From Treponema primitia ZAS-2 (GTDB lineage Bacteria > Spirochaetota > Spirochaetia > Treponematales > Breznakiellaceae): a stretch of DNA of 64,000 bases. A model generated the notes under the pieces. That model searched no databases. It saw only the letters and a program-made list of their open reading frames with translations, and had not been told where the DNA came from. A program made the translations under genes and the position numbers. The DNA lies in assembly GCF_000214375.1 (NCBI RefSeq), contig NC_015578.1, positions 2,852,001-2,916,000 on the forward strand, written 5' to 3'. Shown here in pieces: positions 21,920 through 30,008 of this stretch (positions are counted from its first letter, which is position 1; each line of letters opens with the position of its first letter).

Positions 21920-22096
21920 TCATAACCGGCGTGTGATCCCCCCGTGGCGGCCGGCTTGGATCGCTGGGCCGGGCCGCCGGAAACGGCGCCGGGCACCTTT
22001 TTCTTCCTTGGTGATAGTTCCCTTGGCAACCGCGCCGGCAACCCGGTCAACAATGGCGTCCACATCGTATTCCGGTGAATCCATCTTTTCGTCCAT
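21920..22096 (-). CDS. 58-residue hypothetical protein flanked by family-B hairpins
   Basis: ATG 22096, with AAGGGGTAGGAT immediately upstream, TGA at 21920. The first 33 residues (MDEKMDSPEYDVDAIVDRVA, then GAVAKGTITKEEKG) look like a normal acidic helical protein. The rest is Arg/Pro/Gly-rich and starts exactly where a family-B hairpin (21985-22007) lies, so the original C terminus has probably been replaced by repeat-derived sequence. No family recognised; its setting suggests a TA-related remnant. Confidence 0.4.
   Translation of the reverse strand: MDEKMDSPEYDVDAIVDRVAGAVAKGTITKEEKGARRRFRRPGPAIQAGRHGGITRRL
21985..22007 (+). repeat. Family-B hairpin with TTTTTCTTCC tail
   Basis: GGCGCCGGGCACC plus TTTTTCTTCC, inside the 58-codon frame on the opposite strand. 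Confidence 0.65.
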
Positions 22097-22209
22097 ATCC
22101 TACCCCTTCAGCAATTCGTAAAATTGCTTTCTCACTTTCATTGCATACTAAGAGCAAAATGTGAAGCTAAACCGCAATCCGGAAGAAAACGGCGATGGGG
22201 GCGTTTTCC

Positions 22210-22232
22210 GGCGCCGGGCGCCTTTTTCTTCC
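22210..22232 (+). repeat. Family-B hairpin with TTTTTCTTCC tail, perfect stem
   Basis: GGCGCC-G-GGCGCC plus TTTTTCTTCC, 29 bases beyond the stop of the beta-helix lipoprotein on the other strand. Confidence 0.65.
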
Positions 22233-22260
22233 CTACGAGCCGTTTACGCCCCACAGGGGG

Positions 22261-24795
22261 TTAGGGATCTTTTTTTATCTCTTCGTCCTTAAAACCCATA
22301 GTCTCCTCATCGCCTACGATCCAGGCCCCCGAGTCATTGTCGTACTTTGCCACACCATCCTTTTCCTTATACAAGGTCTTGCCGCTAGCGGCAGTGTTGG
22401 TGCCTGCAATGGTTCCGCCCAACATGTAGAACTTGCCTCGAGCAATATACACCCCGCCGCCGGCGTCGTTGATGGTGGCGTTGGTGGTGGTGCCGGTGAC
22501 GTCATTGCTGCGGATGGCCGCCATCCCGTTCATGTTGAAGGTCCCGCTGCCCACATACACCCCGCCGCCAACGTTGTCGGCGGTATTGCCGCTGATGCTT
22601 CCCCCGTTCATGTTGAAGGTCCCGGTGTTCATAAGCACCCCGCCGCCGACGCTGTCGGGGGCGTTATTGCCGCTGATGCTTCCCCGGTTCATGTTGAAGG
22701 TCCCGTTGTACATAAACACCCCGCCGCCCCCGTAGGAGGTAAAGGAAGTATTGCCGCTGATAGCTCCCCCGTTCATGGTGAAAGTCCCGTTGTACATATA
22801 CACCCCGCCGCCGCTGCCGCTGTAGGTGCCGTTATTGTCGCTGATGCTTCCCCCGTTCATGATGAAAATCCCGCCGTCCATATACACCCCGCCGCCGTAA
22901 GCGGCCTTATTGTCGCTGATGGCTCCCCCGTTCATGGTGAAAGTCCCGCCGTCCATATACACCCCGCCGCCGTGGCCCCAGCCGGAGGCGTAGCCGCCGA
23001 GGGCGGTATTGCCGATGATGGTTCCCCCGTTCATGATGAAGGTCCCGCCGTTCACATACACCCCGCCGCCTTTGTTGTTGGTTTGGTTGCCATTTACATG
23101 GTTCTGTAGCATGGTGTTCAAGTTCATGACCAGGGTTCCTGTCGCATTAATAGTAATCATCGCGGCGTTATTATACCCTTCCTCCAGGGCGAGGTACTTG
23201 ATCCCGTCCCCCAGGGTGAGGATGGCGTTCGAGCCCACCGTGAAGAGAGAGGCGTTGGAGTTGGAGCTGCTGTTCTGCTTTATGGTATTCCCCCCTGTAC
23301 CGGAGGACACCAGTTGGACGTATTTGTTGCTAAAGCTAATGGGGGCGCTGGACACATCATTCAACAGGGTGATCACCGCCGGGGCGCTCGCAGTCCCCTG
23401 TGCGGCGGTAATGGCGGCGCTCAGGGTGGTATAGGCAAGGCCGTTCATGGACGCGGCCATATCGGGGTCGGTCTTGGACACAAAGGTCGCGCTGATGGTT
23501 ACGGCGGCTGCGGGCATGGTGAAGGTATTGGCGGCGCTGATGGATACGTTGGAGGTGGGGGATGTGGTCCAGGTAACCTTCAGGGACGACCCGGCCTGGA
23601 GCAGGGAATTGGCCTCCGGCGTTACGGTCACGGCCACGGTGCTGCCTTTGAAGGCGGCGGTGGGGGCGGTGATGGCGCCGGAACCGGTACCGGGGTTGGT
23701 CGTGATAATGGCATAGATGGTATAGGTCTCGCCGTCGAGGTTCTGTTCTATGGGAGCCGTGGCGGTGCCGGTAGTGATCGCCGACCCTATGGAGGAGTAG
23801 ATGATTGCCCCGCCGCTTATCACGGCCTTGAGCCGCAGGTACACCTGGGCATGGTTGGTGGGGATAAACAGAGTATAGGCGCCGTCCACCACCGTGCTGG
23901 TCCCCACCAGGGTGCTGCAAGCCTCATCGCTAAAGGCTTCCACGGTGCGGGAAACGACGTCTACCGCGCCGGTAGTGACGGTCCCATACACGGGGACCTC
24001 GACGTTAAAATCCCCGTCGGTAAAGTCCCGGGTGATGGTGGTGGTCTGCCCGGGATACACATGGACGCCCCCCAGCCAGGTTGCGGCGGTCCCGGCGTCG
24101 CTTTTTATGCGCAGCTCCACCAGGTATTCCCCGCTCGCTATGTCCGCCCCGGCCTCATTCAGCGCCGGGGATTCGTCGCCCAGCTGAATCGGGTTGGTGA
24201 GATCATCCCCCGTGATGGCAACCTCTTCCCCATCACCGTCAAGCACCCGCAGGGTATTGCCCCCATAGCTGCCGTCGGGAAAGGTGATGTTCCAGCTGAG
24301 TTTGCCCGGCTCCGAGTCCATTCCCCGGTACCGGTCCAGGCGTATCCGCACCGATGCCGGGGACGCGGCCTTCACCGGCACGCCGGGGGCGGCGCCGGTT
24401 CCGGAGAGGATGTCCCCCGCATAGGCTTTCACCGTGATCTTCCAGGTTCCCGGGGGCAGGTCCACGGAGGCTGTGGCGCTGGTCAAGGTTGCCTCAACAT
24501 CGGGATAGTCGCCGTTGGTTTCCGCAAAGGTCAGCACATACTTGGTAAACTGGTTTTCGGGGAAGATCGTCCGGGCGCGGAGGCTTGCCGCCGGGAGCGC
24601 CGCCGTATCCGGGGGAAGTTCCAGGGAGATTTGCAGCCGCCCCATCCCCGGCGCGGGAAACTGGGTTGCAGATTCCGGGATGGGCGTGTTTTCCGGGCCC
24701 AAGGCGTTGGCGCAGGAGCCCAGGATGAGGCCCGTTGCCAGCAAGGCTGCCAACACGATTGCTATTTTAGTACCGTTTTTCCTGTATATGTTCAT
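22261..24795 (-). CDS. Surface lipoprotein with right-handed beta-helix repeats
   Basis: 844 residues. Lipobox LILGSC with Cys28. After a linker come several beta-sandwich domains (about 50-440), including an InlB-type/Big-like stretch with FTMPAAAVTISATF. From about residue 576 to 790 there are about eight repeats of roughly 25-30 residues with the frame GGGVYMDGGTFTMNGG followed by an ISDN- or ISGN-type turn, as in polymorphic outer-membrane and autotransporter beta-helices. The Gly triplets and Asn ladders support a parallel beta-helix. It lies 16 bases downstream of the FnIII lipoprotein gene, so they are co-transcribed. Probably an exposed adhesin or glycan-binding protein; function inferred. 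Confidence 0.85.
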   Translation of the reverse strand: MNIYRKNGTKIAIVLAALLATGLILGSCANALGPENTPIPESATQFPAPGMGRLQISLELPPDTAALPAASLRARTIFPENQFTKYVLTFAETNGDYPDVEATLTSATASVDLPPGTWKITVKAYAGDILSGTGAAPGVPVKAASPASVRIRLDRYRGMDSEPGKLSWNITFPDGSYGGNTLRVLDGDGEEVAITGDDLTNPIQLGDESPALNEAGADIASGEYLVELRIKSDAGTAATWLGGVHVYPGQTTTITRDFTDGDFNVEVPVYGTVTTGAVDVVSRTVEAFSDEACSTLVGTSTVVDGAYTLFIPTNHAQVYLRLKAVISGGAIIYSSIGSAITTGTATAPIEQNLDGETYTIYAIITTNPGTGSGAITAPTAAFKGSTVAVTVTPEANSLLQAGSSLKVTWTTSPTSNVSISAANTFTMPAAAVTISATFVSKTDPDMAASMNGLAYTTLSAAITAAQGTASAPAVITLLNDVSSAPISFSNKYVQLVSSGTGGNTIKQNSSSNSNASLFTVGSNAILTLGDGIKYLALEEGYNNAAMITINATGTLVMNLNTMLQNHVNGNQTNNKGGGVYVNGGTFIMNGGTIIGNTALGGYASGWGHGGGVYMDGGTFTMNGGAISDNKAAYGGGVYMDGGIFIMNGGSISDNNGTYSGSGGGVYMYNGTFTMNGGAISGNTSFTSYGGGGVFMYNGTFNMNRGSISGNNAPDSVGGGVLMNTGTFNMNGGSISGNTADNVGGGVYVGSGTFNMNGMAAIRSNDVTGTTTNATINDAGGGVYIARGKFYMLGGTIAGTNTAASGKTLYKEKDGVAKYDNDSGAWIVGDEETMGFKDEEIKKDP
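22430..23075 (-). repeat. Tandem imperfect repeats coding for the beta-helix
   Basis: Units of about 75-90 bases sharing the plus-strand block CACCCCGCCGCC and a conserved CCCCCGTTCATG a fixed distance away. The near-identical units could expand or contract by recombination. Confidence 0.8.
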
Positions 24796-24810
24796 GGCGA
24801 TCTTTCCTCT

Positions 24811-27800
24811 TTACTGGGTAACCGTAAATTTCAATTCCCGGGTATACAAAACCCCGGCTGTTGTTATCACCTTCACCGTAAGGGTGTGGTCCGACACCAG
24901 GTAATCACGGGCATACAGGGTAACACTCGCCGTTGTGCCGTAATCACTGTTATTGCTATGGGCAGTGATGGGCAGCTTCACGCCGTCCACGTACCACTGT
25001 ATGGTATCGCTGATTCCAGTTCCGCTCACCGTAAATTCCTGGGTACGACTCCTGCCCCAGCTTATGCTGACGGCTTTTTCGGGGCTAATGGCGATGGGGT
25101 CCTGAGCCCCGTCGATGGCTATGCCCGCCTGCTGTAGCCGGGTTACGTTTATGGTGTAGTATGTGGTTGCCGAACCGTCCTCAGACTTTACCGCAATCTG
25201 TACCGGTACTATTTGTCCGGGATTAATGTTCCCGGTGGGTGTCGAAGTCAGGGGATTATCGCCGAATTTATAGCGCGCCGTTCCGTTGTTCCAAGGAACC
25301 GCAATCAAGACTATGGCATTGGAAGTGTTGGGGATAGTCACCCCTGCCAGAGTGTCGCTGCTTGTGTCTACACTGACGTCGTTCACCAAAAGGATTTCCA
25401 ATTTGGCGGTATTCGATCCCAGGGTTCCCGTTACACTTGGGGAGTAGTCCCCGGCGGCGGCAGCGTTACTGTTGCCTGCTTTAACCCACACATAGTAACT
25501 GGCGCCCGGTTCAAGGCCTGTAAGGGTCTTGGTGGTTACATTACCAAGAATTTGGGTCAATGCGCCTACTGGGGTATCAGCATCGATGGTTTTTCTGTAC
25601 GCCAGGGTATAGTTCGTTGCCCCGCTCACCGAGCCCCAGGAAACGGAGAGCTGACCGAAAGCGCCAGCCACCCGGCTTACCGCAGGAGCCGCCGGTGCGG
25701 CGAGTTTCCGGGTTACGGTTATGGTATAGTTATTAGTGGCGCCGCCGGCCGCCGTTACCAATACTTTGGCCTGTACCACCGCGCCGTTGTTGATATTCTT
25801 GTAGTTAATACCGCTCAAAGAACCGCTGTCAAATCCGTAAGAAACCACCGCATTGCTGTCCGCCGCAGCAGCATGAACAGTGACCTGGTTACTATCCGCC
25901 GGAAGTAGTACCGAGTAATTCGACGTACCCGACATAAAGGGCGGGGTCAAAGTCGCCCCATCTATGCTCAGGGTGCCCAGGGCAGCATTGCTGCTTTTCG
26001 GTGTTCCGATGATCGGCACGGTATTGTAGTCCCCGCTTACGGTCCCGTTCTTCGCCCGGACCCACACATAGTAAACGGTCCCATCGGTAAGGCCGCTCAG
26101 GGTTGTACTGGGGTTCGTTCCCCCATCGCTTATGCCCAGCTCTGTAGCGCCCAAGCCGCTGCTTACCGTTCCGTAGCGCAGATCATAGCCCGAAGCCCCG
26201 CTCACCTTATTCCAGCTTACTTTAAGTTCCCCGGAATTAAGGGTATTAACCGCAGTAATACTACCCGGCGTGGCGGGCCGGCTGTCGGTCCGTACATTTA
26301 CGGTTTCACTATTCCCCACATTCCCGGCACGGTCCGCCGCAGTAACGGTAATGCTGTATTGCCCGCTGTTATAGCCCACTGAATCTATGGCATAGGCCTC
26401 TTCCCCCTTGTTCAGGGTAAGGCTTGTCAAAACCCCGGTTCCCGCCTGCCAGGCAAGGCGGATCTCTTTCAAGTCAGGGTCCACCGGATCGGTCCAGGTA
26501 ACGGTAATCCGCTGTACATCCCGGTCGTAGGAACCCGCCAGGCCCCACACGGCCCCGGGCGGGGTGGTGTCGGTTTCTACAGTCTTTGAAGTCCCGGCGG
26601 ACTGGTTCCCCGCGCGGTCAACTGCATAGGACCGCACCGTATAGCCCCGGCTGTCCGAAACAACCCCAGTAATAACGTAGGATTGCTGCCCCCGGCCTAT
26701 CCGCTGGCTTCCCGCAATGCCTTCCCCGGTGATCCCCCATTCCAGCAATATTTCCTGCAAATCTGCATCCGCCGGATCGGTCCAGCTGGCCGCGATGGTC
26801 TTGGAGCCCTGGTTATAAAAAGGGGTAACCGTAACCGCGCCGGGGGGCGTGATGTCCGGGTATACGGTCACCGAGGTCCCGCCGGATTCTTTCAATGCGT
26901 TGGCGGTCTTCACCGTTACTGTGTATGCCGCGCCGTTGGTCGGCGCTATGCCGGATATGACATAGCCCTGGCTTGGGCCGCTTAAGGCTAGGGAGGCTGA
27001 ACCGCCAGCAGTACCGCTCCAGCTAATCTTGATGGTTTCCGCTTCCGTATCCCCCACGGGGTTAGTCCAGGAAAGGACCATACCCTCTGATGCCTGATTG
27101 TAGGAACCCTGCAGATCGCTGACCGGGCTGGGGATCGTAGAATCCGCGTTAAAGGGGAACTCAGCCGCGCTGCGGTTCCCGCCCCGGTCGACGGCGCTAA
27201 GGGTAAAGTTATAGAGCCCGGAATCAATGCCGGCCAGGACCGCCCGCTGTTCCCCCGCATTCGCTTTTGCTGTACCCCCGGCCCAGCTTATGTCGATATA
27301 ATCCAGATCCACATTGGCCGGATCAGCCCAGGTCAGGGTGATAGTCCCGGCAGCCCGGTTATACACGCCCCCAATCCCGGCTACCGGGTCCGGGGGCAGG
27401 TCCAGCAGGGCCTCCACATACAGGCCCCGGGTCTGGGCATCCACATAGCTGTACCCGATCCCGAAAGAGTCCCGGGGCTGTATGTAAAACCGGATGACCC
27501 CTTCCTTGGCGGTCTGCACCGTGTGGGGGATTACAAAGGGCGTCTTTTGGAATTCCTGGGCGTACTTCAAGGCCAGGGGGGAATCGGCGTTCCGCAAATT
27601 CTCGTTGGGGTAGGCCGGGGAAGGCAGAATCTCGGCAGTCACCGCGCGGCCTGCAATATCCATAACCCGTTCCTCGGTGATGCTTATTTCCTTTATCATC
27701 GCCGAGCTTTTATAGGCGTCAAAAAGCAGGTACACAGTCCGCTTGCCATCTTCATCGCTTTTTAGGGCATATTCCGCCGGCCAGGTCCGCCCGGCGCTGT

Positions 27801-28701
27801 CATAGCTGATGGTTTTCCCGGAAAAAAAGACATCCTCCTCCTCAAGGCCCAGGGCTCCCCTGATAAGCCCGCTGTCAACCACCGGGAAGTTCAGGTCAGG
27901 GCCGTCCGCAGCCCCGTAGCTAAAGGCCCGGCTTTCCGCCATATATATGGGATAGTCTCTGCTGCGTATGCCGGTCCCCAGTTCTATCGTAATATTGTTG
28001 TTGGAAAGGGAAACGCCGTTCCGCAGGGGCTCCAGGCGTATCCAGAGCCCCGCCGGGTCCTTTTGCATATCGTACTGGCCCGTCAAATCCCGGACCACCG
28101 GGTTCATCCCCTGGTCAGCCTTCCCGGTAATGGCGATGGTTCCCTGGGGATTGTCCGTATTCAGGAAAGAAAGGCTTTCCGGATCAATCGGCGTGTTAAA
28201 GCGTATCTCCACGGGGTAGTTGGTGGGCAGCCGCTCAAAGGTAGCGTTGGGCAGGTTATGGTCCGTCACCACCGGCAGGGCCGCGCAAAAGGGGGTGATG
28301 ATTAGTTCTTCATTGATAAAGGCCGTCACTTCAACTTCGGTCCCCGAAGCGTTAAGGCTTCTAAACTGCACCTCGGCCTCTAATTTCACGCCCGGCGCGG
28401 CAGCCCGATAAGCCTGCCATTCCACAAAGCCGAACCCGGGGTTTACGGTAAAGGAGGCGTTAAAGGGTACTTCCAGCTTGGGCCGGTTGTCCGCCAAGGA
28501 AATGAGCCCTGCCGGGGGGTTGGAAGAGCCCGAACCGGGGACCAGTTCCATACGCACCGAAAGGTGGGGCGCCTTGGACAGCCATACCTCGTATTCCGCC
28601 CCGGAAATGGCGTCCTTTTCCGGCTTATTGAGAAAAAGGTCGCACCCGGCAAATATGAGGGCGGCTCCGCAGACCAGGGCAAAAAAGCGCACTGCTTTCA
28701 T
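24811..28701 (-). CDS. Large FnIII-repeat surface lipoprotein
   Basis: 1296 residues from ATG 28701, chosen because AAGGAG stands 7 bases upstream and the lipobox LIFAGC (Cys20) then has a normal distance. The N-terminal 400 residues form an uncharacterised Big-like region. Then come at least five FnIII-like repeats with the frame GAVTVTPFYNQGSKTIAASW, then DPADADLQEI and AVDRAGN. Two cadherin-like beta-sandwich domains follow (LGTLSIDGATLTPPFMSGTS, then NYTITVTRK) interspersed with FnIII domains (SVSWGSVSGATNYTLAYR). A C-terminal Ig-like fold ends it. No enzyme motif. Such chains of sandwich domains usually form long surface fibres or spacers. First gene of a two-lipoprotein operon. Confidence 0.88.
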   Translation of the reverse strand: MKAVRFFALVCGAALIFAGCDLFLNKPEKDAISGAEYEVWLSKAPHLSVRMELVPGSGSSNPPAGLISLADNRPKLEVPFNASFTVNPGFGFVEWQAYRAAAPGVKLEAEVQFRSLNASGTEVEVTAFINEELIITPFCAALPVVTDHNLPNATFERLPTNYPVEIRFNTPIDPESLSFLNTDNPQGTIAITGKADQGMNPVVRDLTGQYDMQKDPAGLWIRLEPLRNGVSLSNNNITIELGTGIRSRDYPIYMAESRAFSYGAADGPDLNFPVVDSGLIRGALGLEEEDVFFSGKTISYDSAGRTWPAEYALKSDEDGKRTVYLLFDAYKSSAMIKEISITEERVMDIAGRAVTAEILPSPAYPNENLRNADSPLALKYAQEFQKTPFVIPHTVQTAKEGVIRFYIQPRDSFGIGYSYVDAQTRGLYVEALLDLPPDPVAGIGGVYNRAAGTITLTWADPANVDLDYIDISWAGGTAKANAGEQRAVLAGIDSGLYNFTLSAVDRGGNRSAAEFPFNADSTIPSPVSDLQGSYNQASEGMVLSWTNPVGDTEAETIKISWSGTAGGSASLALSGPSQGYVISGIAPTNGAAYTVTVKTANALKESGGTSVTVYPDITPPGAVTVTPFYNQGSKTIAASWTDPADADLQEILLEWGITGEGIAGSQRIGRGQQSYVITGVVSDSRGYTVRSYAVDRAGNQSAGTSKTVETDTTPPGAVWGLAGSYDRDVQRITVTWTDPVDPDLKEIRLAWQAGTGVLTSLTLNKGEEAYAIDSVGYNSGQYSITVTAADRAGNVGNSETVNVRTDSRPATPGSITAVNTLNSGELKVSWNKVSGASGYDLRYGTVSSGLGATELGISDGGTNPSTTLSGLTDGTVYYVWVRAKNGTVSGDYNTVPIIGTPKSSNAALGTLSIDGATLTPPFMSGTSNYSVLLPADSNQVTVHAAAADSNAVVSYGFDSGSLSGINYKNINNGAVVQAKVLVTAAGGATNNYTITVTRKLAAPAAPAVSRVAGAFGQLSVSWGSVSGATNYTLAYRKTIDADTPVGALTQILGNVTTKTLTGLEPGASYYVWVKAGNSNAAAAGDYSPSVTGTLGSNTAKLEILLVNDVSVDTSSDTLAGVTIPNTSNAIVLIAVPWNNGTARYKFGDNPLTSTPTGNINPGQIVPVQIAVKSEDGSATTYYTINVTRLQQAGIAIDGAQDPIAISPEKAVSISWGRSRTQEFTVSGTGISDTIQWYVDGVKLPITAHSNNSDYGTTASVTLYARDYLVSDHTLTVKVITTAGVLYTRELKFTVTQ

Positions 28702-28847
28702 AGCGCAGCTCCTTGGCATAATGCAGCATGAGGATGGGTATTTGAAAGATACGGGATATATCCTAGTAAATCTATCGGAATTGGGGGGGGTAAGAAATGT
28801 ATCATAGTATTCCTATTAGATATATAATAAATAAGCTTCCACAACAA

Positions 28848-28875
28848 GCGCTACTTGCAACGCAGTTCCCCGCGC
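28848..28875 (+). repeat. Family-A element, short form, intergenic
   Basis: 28 bases, starts GCGCTACTTGCAAC and ends GCAGTTCCCCGCGC; identical to the inverse of 20690-20717. Confidence 0.9.
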
Positions 28876-29013
28876 AGCTTACAAAAGAGCAAAAACGGGT
28901 ATATGGGCTATCTGACATATATCCCCCAATTTCTGACTATACAAGTATAATATACCAATAAAAAGAATTTTTCTACTTTTTTTTACTAAAATTCGTAAAA
29001 TTAACGACAGAAA

Positions 29014-29031
29014 GGTGACTGTCACCCTTTT
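29014..29031 (+). repeat. Family-B hairpin, GGTGACTGTCACC form
   Basis: Same 13 bases as 20321-20333, followed by CTTTTC. Confidence 0.55.
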
Positions 29032-29172
29032 CACCCGGCCCGAAAGGACAAAGAAAAAGCGGTATTTAGTCCCTATGCTGGGCGCTTAAATTTTCAGCTG
29101 CTTTCATTCTTTGTCTTCTTTCTATAAAATTAACCTAAGGCTATTCGGAACTTACGGCGAAAGGGAGGGCCC

Positions 29173-29952
29173 ATGACTGGGGCTAAAAAGGCAATTTTTC
29201 TGGACATTGACGGAACCCTGGTAATCAATCGGACAGGCCCTTTCCCTGAGGACACGGATATGATCACCGCGGCCCACCAGGAGGGGCATAAAATCTTTCT
29301 CAGCACCGGGCGTTCCCTGGCCCATATTCCCCAGGAATTGCAGGAAGCGCCATGGCTGGACGGCATAATCGCCGGCGCCGGGGCCCAGGTGCTCATAGGG
29401 GACAAAACTGTGTACCACAAATGGGCGCCCCGGGAAATACTCCTCCCAATCTGCGCCTATTACCTGAAGAATGATAAGTTCTGCGTTTTTGAAGGGGAAA
29501 ACGGCGTCTTCGGGCTAAACCTACCCGACAGATTTAGCAACACTGAAAATATCCTCCCCATTACCGGGGCCGACGACTTCGTTACCCGCTACCCCGATGC
29601 CATTATTTCCAAACTTACCCTGGGAGGGCAGCCCAGCGATCCTGAACGGCTCCTTTTATCGGAATTCTTCCAGATAAACGCCTTCCCCAATTACTTTGAA
29701 GGGATCATCCTAGGGGAAAGCAAATCCAAAGGCATGGGCATTATCCTGCAAACCCTGGGGATGGCCCGGGAAAACACTATCGCTATCGGAGACAGTGCCA
29801 ACGATATTGACATCATCTGCGCTGCCGCCCTGGGCATTGCCATGGGAAACGCCAGCGAAGAATTAAAAGCCCTGGCCGGCGCAATCACCGGCAACTGCGG
29901 CGAAGGCGGGGTCGGCCAGGCTATTAAACGCTTTGTGCTTGAGGCTGATTAA
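29173..29952 (+). CDS. Cof-type HAD phosphatase (subclass IIB)
   Basis: 259 residues. GGGAGG precedes the ATG. Motif I is IFLDIDGTLV with both Asp; motif II is IFLSTGRS. The C2B cap lies between about 85 and 185. Motif III is the Lys of ESKSKGMGI and motif IV is TIAIGDSANDIDII. All catalytic residues are present. Relatives dephosphorylate sugar phosphates, pyridoxal phosphate or FMN; the substrate here cannot be read from sequence. It converges on the giant gene, with only 56 bases between stops. Confidence 0.92.
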   Translation: MTGAKKAIFLDIDGTLVINRTGPFPEDTDMITAAHQEGHKIFLSTGRSLAHIPQELQEAPWLDGIIAGAGAQVLIGDKTVYHKWAPREILLPICAYYLKNDKFCVFEGENGVFGLNLPDRFSNTENILPITGADDFVTRYPDAIISKLTLGGQPSDPERLLLSEFFQINAFPNYFEGIILGESKSKGMGIILQTLGMARENTIAIGDSANDIDIICAAALGIAMGNASEELKALAGAITGNCGEGGVGQAIKRFVLEAD

Positions 29953-30008
29953 AACCCGCATCAAGCACAAAGTTTTCCTGTCCTTCCGGATCAAACACAA
30001 ATATTCAC

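Larger units (their letters stand above)
28702..29172. other. Intergenic region between divergent genes
   Basis: 471 bases, mostly AT-rich, with no credible gene. It contains a family-A repeat at 28848-28875 and a family-B hairpin at 29014. A TATAAT at 28946 lacks a convincing -35. The HAD gene downstream has a strong ribosome-binding site, so a promoter is expected after 29040, but none could be assigned. Confidence 0.5.

Noticed and set aside
22195-23109. A 304-codon plus-strand frame with HIHPAA repeats
   Set aside because: It is the antisense reading of the GGGVY beta-helix repeats.
23314-25137. A 607-codon open frame on the plus strand
   Set aside because: It lies opposite two well-supported lipoprotein genes in GC-rich repetitive sequence; its product is a Gly/His/Arg-rich antisense translation with no signal, motif or ribosome-binding site.
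28921-28960. Promoter with TATAAT at 28946
   Set aside because: No acceptable -35 box at 15-19 bases and no nearby start codon.
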